From: Nocardioides limicola
Lineage (GTDB): Bacteria; Actinomycetota; Actinomycetes; Propionibacteriales; Nocardioidaceae
DNA: 64,000 nucleotides
Assembly (NCBI RefSeq): GCF_016827675.1
Contig: NZ_JAERJA010000003.1
Coordinates: 434,001-498,000, forward strand
Reading direction: 5' to 3'
Shown here in pieces: positions 60,756 through 64,000 of the stretch. The first letter of the stretch is position 1. Every line of letters starts with the position of its first letter. The notes under the pieces were generated by a model. That model saw nothing but the letters and a program-made list of their open reading frames with translations. It searched no databases and was not told the origin of the DNA. The position numbers were made by a program, and so were the translations under genes.

Positions 60756-62099
60756 ATGACGAGCGAGGAGACCCCGGCGGTCGAGTCGGAGCACGAGTCC
60801 AGCACGCAGCCCGACGTACCCGACTCCGACCGGGCGGACAGCACGCCGGCCGTCGAGTCCCCGGTGGTCGCGCCGGTCAACTCCGGTCTCACCAACCGGG
60901 GTGTGGACCGCAGCATCGTGATCGACGCGTGGCTGCAGACCGCGGCCCGGTGGTCGCTCCGGCTGATCCTGATCAGCATCGCCGTGGTCGCGCTGTTGTG
61001 GCTGCTGGCCAAGATCTGGGTCGGCGTGCTGCCGGTGCTGTTGGCGCTGATCGTCACCACGGTGCTCTACGGCCCCGTCTCCTGGCTGCGTCGCCACAAC
61101 GTGCCCTCGTCGCTGGCGGCGCTGGTCGGACTGTTGGTGCCGTTCGCGATCATCGGCGGCATCTTCACCGCGATCGCCCCGTCGGTGGTGCGCCAGTCGG
61201 CGACGCTGGTCGATCAGGCCGCCGATGGCATCCGGGAGTTGCAGCGCTGGCTCCAGGGGCCGCCGATCAACCTACAGAGCGAGCAGGTCCGTGAGGCCAC
61301 CGACGAGGTGGTCAAGTGGCTGCAGGGCAGTTCGACCCAGATCGCGAGCGGCGTCTTCACCACCGTCGGCGCGGTCACCTCCGCGATGGTCACCCTGGTG
61401 CTGGTGCTGGTGCTGACCTTCTTCTTCCTCAAGGACGGGCACTACTTCCTGGAGTGGGTACGCCGTGTCTCCGGCCGCAAGGCGGGCCGTCATCTGACCG
61501 AGGTGTGCACCCGAGGCTGGGTCACCTTGAGCGGCTTCATCCGCACCCAGGCCATCGTCAGCGCCGTGGACGCGATCTTCATCGGTCTCGGTCTGGTGAT
61601 CCTGCAGGTGCCGTTGGCGTTCGCGCTGGCGATCCTCACCTTCTTCGGCGGCTTCGTGCCGATCGTCGGTGCCTTCACCGTGGGCATTCTCGCGGTCCTC
61701 GTGGCGCTGGTCTCCAACGGCTGGGTCACCGCTCTGGCGGTGGCGGGTGTAATCGTGGTGGTCCAGCAGTTGGAGAGCAACCTGCTGCAGCCGTACCTGC
61801 AGGGCAAGTCGATGCAGCTGCACGCGGGGCTGATCCTGCTCGCGGTGGCCGCGGGCGCCACCCTCTTCGGCGTCATCGGCGCCTTCCTGGCGGTTCCCTT
61901 CGCGGCGGTGACCGCAACCACGCTGCGCTACATCAGCGAGCAGATCGACATCCGCACCGGCGATCTCGCCCCCGAGGACGCGAACACCCTCACTGCGGAG
62001 GGCAGAGCCGCCAACCTGCGCGGCGCGGCCGAGTCGGCGATCTATCAGGAGCGAGAACGGGCGCGACTCAATCCCTCGGATCCCGATGCCCTGACCTGA
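60756..62099 (+). CDS. AI-2E family transporter (PerM/UPF0118)
   Basis: 447 residues, ATG 60756. A disordered acidic N-terminus (about 1-55) and several hydrophobic segments; the FFFLKDGHYF and GGFVPIVGAFTVGILAVLVAL blocks are typical of the PerM/YdiK/AI-2E family. Transport of AI-2 is shown only for some members; here the substrate is unknown. Confidence 0.92.
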   Translation: MTSEETPAVESEHESSTQPDVPDSDRADSTPAVESPVVAPVNSGLTNRGVDRSIVIDAWLQTAARWSLRLILISIAVVALLWLLAKIWVGVLPVLLALIVTTVLYGPVSWLRRHNVPSSLAALVGLLVPFAIIGGIFTAIAPSVVRQSATLVDQAADGIRELQRWLQGPPINLQSEQVREATDEVVKWLQGSSTQIASGVFTTVGAVTSAMVTLVLVLVLTFFFLKDGHYFLEWVRRVSGRKAGRHLTEVCTRGWVTLSGFIRTQAIVSAVDAIFIGLGLVILQVPLAFALAILTFFGGFVPIVGAFTVGILAVLVALVSNGWVTALAVAGVIVVVQQLESNLLQPYLQGKSMQLHAGLILLAVAAGATLFGVIGAFLAVPFAAVTATTLRYISEQIDIRTGDLAPEDANTLTAEGRAANLRGAAESAIYQERERARLNPSDPDALT

Positions 62100-62118
62100 T
62101 CACACGCCCCCTACAGGC

Positions 62119-62748
62119 TCAGCGAAGGTCCACCCAGGACTCCCCCACCACCGTCGGCGTGACCGCACCGCCGCTGAGTTCGGCGATCAGCGCGTCCAAC
62201 CCCGTCCTCGACGCGGCCGGGACCCCGATGCGCACCCGTACCTGGTCGGCGTACTCCTTGCCCAGCACCTGGATGCCGCGCTGCCGAAGCGCCGACTCCA
62301 GACGCCCGGCATCGGCATGCCCGACGAGGAGGTCGTGCTCGGTGACCAGTTCCCGGGTGAGCGTGCCGACGGTGTCCAGACCCGCCCGCACCGCGTCGCC
62401 ATAGGCACGGACCAGCCCACCCGCACCGAGCAGCACCCCACCGAACCAGCGGGTGACCACGGCGACCACATCGGAGACCTCACGCCCGCGCAGCACCTCC
62501 AGCATCGGCGCACCGGCAGTGCCGGCCGGTTCCCCGTCGTCGCTGGATCGCTGCACGGCCGCCCGGGGTCCGATCACGAACGCCGAGCAGGTGTGCCGGG
62601 CGTCCCAGTGCTCACGCCGCAGCCGATCCACGACCGCCCGGGCCTGCTGCTCCTCCTCGACCCGCACCAGGGTGCACAGGAACCGGGAGCGCTTCTCGAC
62701 GATCTCGGCCTGCCCGTCGACGGCGATGGTGCGGTACGACGTGATCAC
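62119..62748 (-). CDS. YigZ / IMPACT family protein
   Basis: 209 residues; GTG 62748 overlaps the cbs stop as GTGA. N-terminal UPF0029 domain with EKRSRFLCTL, SSDDGEPAGTAGAPML and RWFGGVLLGAGGLVRAY, C-terminal DUF1949 domain. The family is tied to stress or translation control in eukaryotes (IMPACT). Function in bacteria is unclear. Overlap with cbs suggests co-translation. Confidence 0.93.
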   Translation of the reverse strand: MITSYRTIAVDGQAEIVEKRSRFLCTLVRVEEEQQARAVVDRLRREHWDARHTCSAFVIGPRAAVQRSSDDGEPAGTAGAPMLEVLRGREVSDVVAVVTRWFGGVLLGAGGLVRAYGDAVRAGLDTVGTLTRELVTEHDLLVGHADAGRLESALRQRGIQVLGKEYADQVRVRIGVPAASRTGLDALIAELSGGAVTPTVVGESWVDLR

Positions 62749-64000
62749 GAGCCGGCGAGGAACCCCAACAGGTCCTGCCGGGTGAGCACACCGACGGGCT
62801 TGCCGTCCTCGTGCACCAGTGCGGCATCGGCGGTCCCCAGCAGGGTGACGGCGTCGGTGGCGGCCGCGGACGCGCCGATCGTCGGCAGCGCCGGGGACAT
62901 GTGCTTCTCCACCTGGTCGGTGAGCTTGGCGTCGCCGGAGAACAGAATGTCCAACAGATGCCGCTCGGAGACCGAGCCGGCGACCTCGGCGGCCACGATC
63001 GGCGGCTCCGCGCGCACCACCGGCATCTGGGAGACGCCGTACTCGCGCAGGATGGCGATCGCCTCGGCGACCGTCTCGGTGGGGTGGGTGTGCACCAGGT
63101 CGGGCAGTTGGCCGGACTTGCCGCGCAGCACCTCGCCGACGGTGCGGCCCGGCGCCGGTGCCAGGAACCCGTACTGCCCCAGCCACTCGTCGTTGAACAC
63201 CTTGGTCAGGTAACCGCGCCCCGAGTCCGGCAACAGCACCACGATCACCGCGTTCTCGCCCTCCGGGGTCCCGTCGAGCTCGCGGGCGAGTTGCGCGGCG
63301 GCGAAGGCCGCCATCCCGGCGGAGCCACCGACCAGCAGGGCTTCCTCGCGGGCCATCCGGCGGGTGAACGAGAACGAGTCGGCGTCGCTGACCTCGATCA
63401 CCCGGTCGGCGATGTCGCGGTCGTAGGTCTCGGGCCAGAAGTCCTCGCCCACGCCTTCGACGAGGTAGGGCCGGCCGGTCCCACCGGAGTAGACCGAGCC
63501 GGCCGGGTCGGCTCCGATCACCTTGATGGCCGGATTCTGCTCCTTGAGGTAGCGACCGACACCGGTGATGGTGCCGCCGGTGCCCATCCCAGTGACGAAG
63601 TGGGTGATGGCGCCGTCGGTCTGCTGCCAGATCTCCGGCCCGGTGGTCTCGTAATGGGAGCGCGGGTTGTTCGGGTTCGAGTACTGGTCGGGCTTCCAGG
63701 CCTTCGGAGTCTCCCGGACCAGTCGGTCGGAGACGTTGTAGTAGGAGTCGGGGTGCTCGGGCGCCACCGCGGTCGGGCAGACCACCACGTCGGCTCCGTA
63801 GGCCTTGAGCACGTTGCGCTTGTCCTCGCTGACCTTGTCGGGGCACACGAAGATGCACTCGTAGCCGCGCTGCTGAGCGACCATCGCCAGACCCACGCCG
63901 GTGTTGCCGGAGGTCGGCTCCACGATCACCCCACCCGGGACGAGCTCTCCGGACGCCTCGGCGGCGTCGATCATCCGGGCCGCGATCCGATCCTTGACCG
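62745..64000 (-). CDS. cbs: Cystathionine beta-synthase (5' end cut off by window edge)
   Basis: About 418 residues visible; the gene continues beyond 64000. The PLP lysine in VKDR lies at the last bases of the window. EPTSGNTGVGLA, MGTGGTITGVGRYLKEQNP and a C-terminal Bateman module with two CBS domains (about 280-410) are seen. It condenses serine and homocysteine to cystathionine; the CBS pair probably serves regulation. No N-terminal heme domain can be judged. The missing part is roughly 40-50 residues. Confidence 0.95.
   Translation of the reverse strand, partial: VKDRIAARMIDAAEASGELVPGGVIVEPTSGNTGVGLAMVAQQRGYECIFVCPDKVSEDKRNVLKAYGADVVVCPTAVAPEHPDSYYNVSDRLVRETPKAWKPDQYSNPNNPRSHYETTGPEIWQQTDGAITHFVTGMGTGGTITGVGRYLKEQNPAIKVIGADPAGSVYSGGTGRPYLVEGVGEDFWPETYDRDIADRVIEVSDADSFSFTRRMAREEALLVGGSAGMAAFAAAQLARELDGTPEGENAVIVVLLPDSGRGYLTKVFNDEWLGQYGFLAPAPGRTVGEVLRGKSGQLPDLVHTHPTETVAEAIAILREYGVSQMPVVRAEPPIVAAEVAGSVSERHLLDILFSGDAKLTDQVEKHMSPALPTIGASAAATDAVTLLGTADAALVHEDGKPVGVLTRQDLLGFLAGS

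Noticed and set aside
1..64000. CRISPR array, insertion sequences, tRNA or rRNA genes
   Set aside because: No regular repeat-spacer pattern, transposase or integrase gene, or tRNA/rRNA-like sequence was noticed in reading the window. A tRNA scan would settle small RNAs.

Overview
The window is high-GC DNA with densely packed genes, many joined by ATGA or GTGA stop/start overlaps. It carries a mycothiol S-conjugate amidase gene, Mce/YrbE lipid-import genes and WS/DGAT-type triacylglycerol synthesis. This points to a mycothiol-producing actinomycete, most likely a Nocardioides-like member of the Propionibacteriales; that placement is inference from gene content, not from a search. I saw no rRNA, tRNA, CRISPR array, insertion sequence or prophage gene.

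Part A (1-34920) is a lipid-metabolism region. An Mce import operon (yrbE-A, yrbE-B, mceA, start of mceB) runs off the left edge. Next is a nine-gene operon (3082-11606): crotonase, Ltp2-type aldolase, DUF35 partner, acyl-CoA ligase, acyl-CoA dehydrogenase, cytochrome P450, second crotonase, ferredoxin and ferredoxin reductase. It looks like a set for oxidising and shortening a branched or steroid side chain as CoA esters. A ten-gene operon (11663-23655) follows: SCP2 protein, aldehyde dehydrogenase, fatty acyl-CoA synthetase, secreted lipase, hydrolase, PlsB-type acyltransferase, HAD/PlsC fusion, GpsA, WS/DGAT and a monoacylglycerol-lipase-like enzyme. This is nearly a whole triacylglycerol synthesis and turnover route. 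Divergent from it are a ChoD-like oxidase and a thiolase, then a TetR regulator, a hydrolase/aldehyde dehydrogenase/alcohol dehydrogenase set, and a CUT2-type ABC importer.

The strongest new signal is an 18-bp operator, TGACCG-N6-CGGTCA, with variants. It lies between the -35 and -10 hexamers of the promoters for the Mce operon, the P450/aldolase operon, the TAG operon (bidirectionally with the oxidase), the alcohol dehydrogenase unit and the ABC importer. Five sites covering six promoters tie the region into one regulon, and a weaker version precedes the TetR gene, the obvious candidate repressor.

Part B (35024-64000) is core-genome-like: fumC, phoH, a Z-isoprenyl diphosphate synthase, hemolysin III, a YyaL-like protein, mca, DUF4307, greA, metB and cbs occur in an order resembling the Mycobacterium tuberculosis Rv1077-Rv1098 interval as I recall it. 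Inserted are an ABC exporter with an XRE regulator and a DivIVA-like membrane protein (36401-38833), and a Dpp/Opp/Nik-type importer (44626-49356) behind a Fur-family-like palindrome. The right end holds ilvA, an M13 peptidase, msrA, a MalY/PatB aminotransferase, an AI-2E family membrane protein, a YigZ protein and cbs, cut by the window edge.
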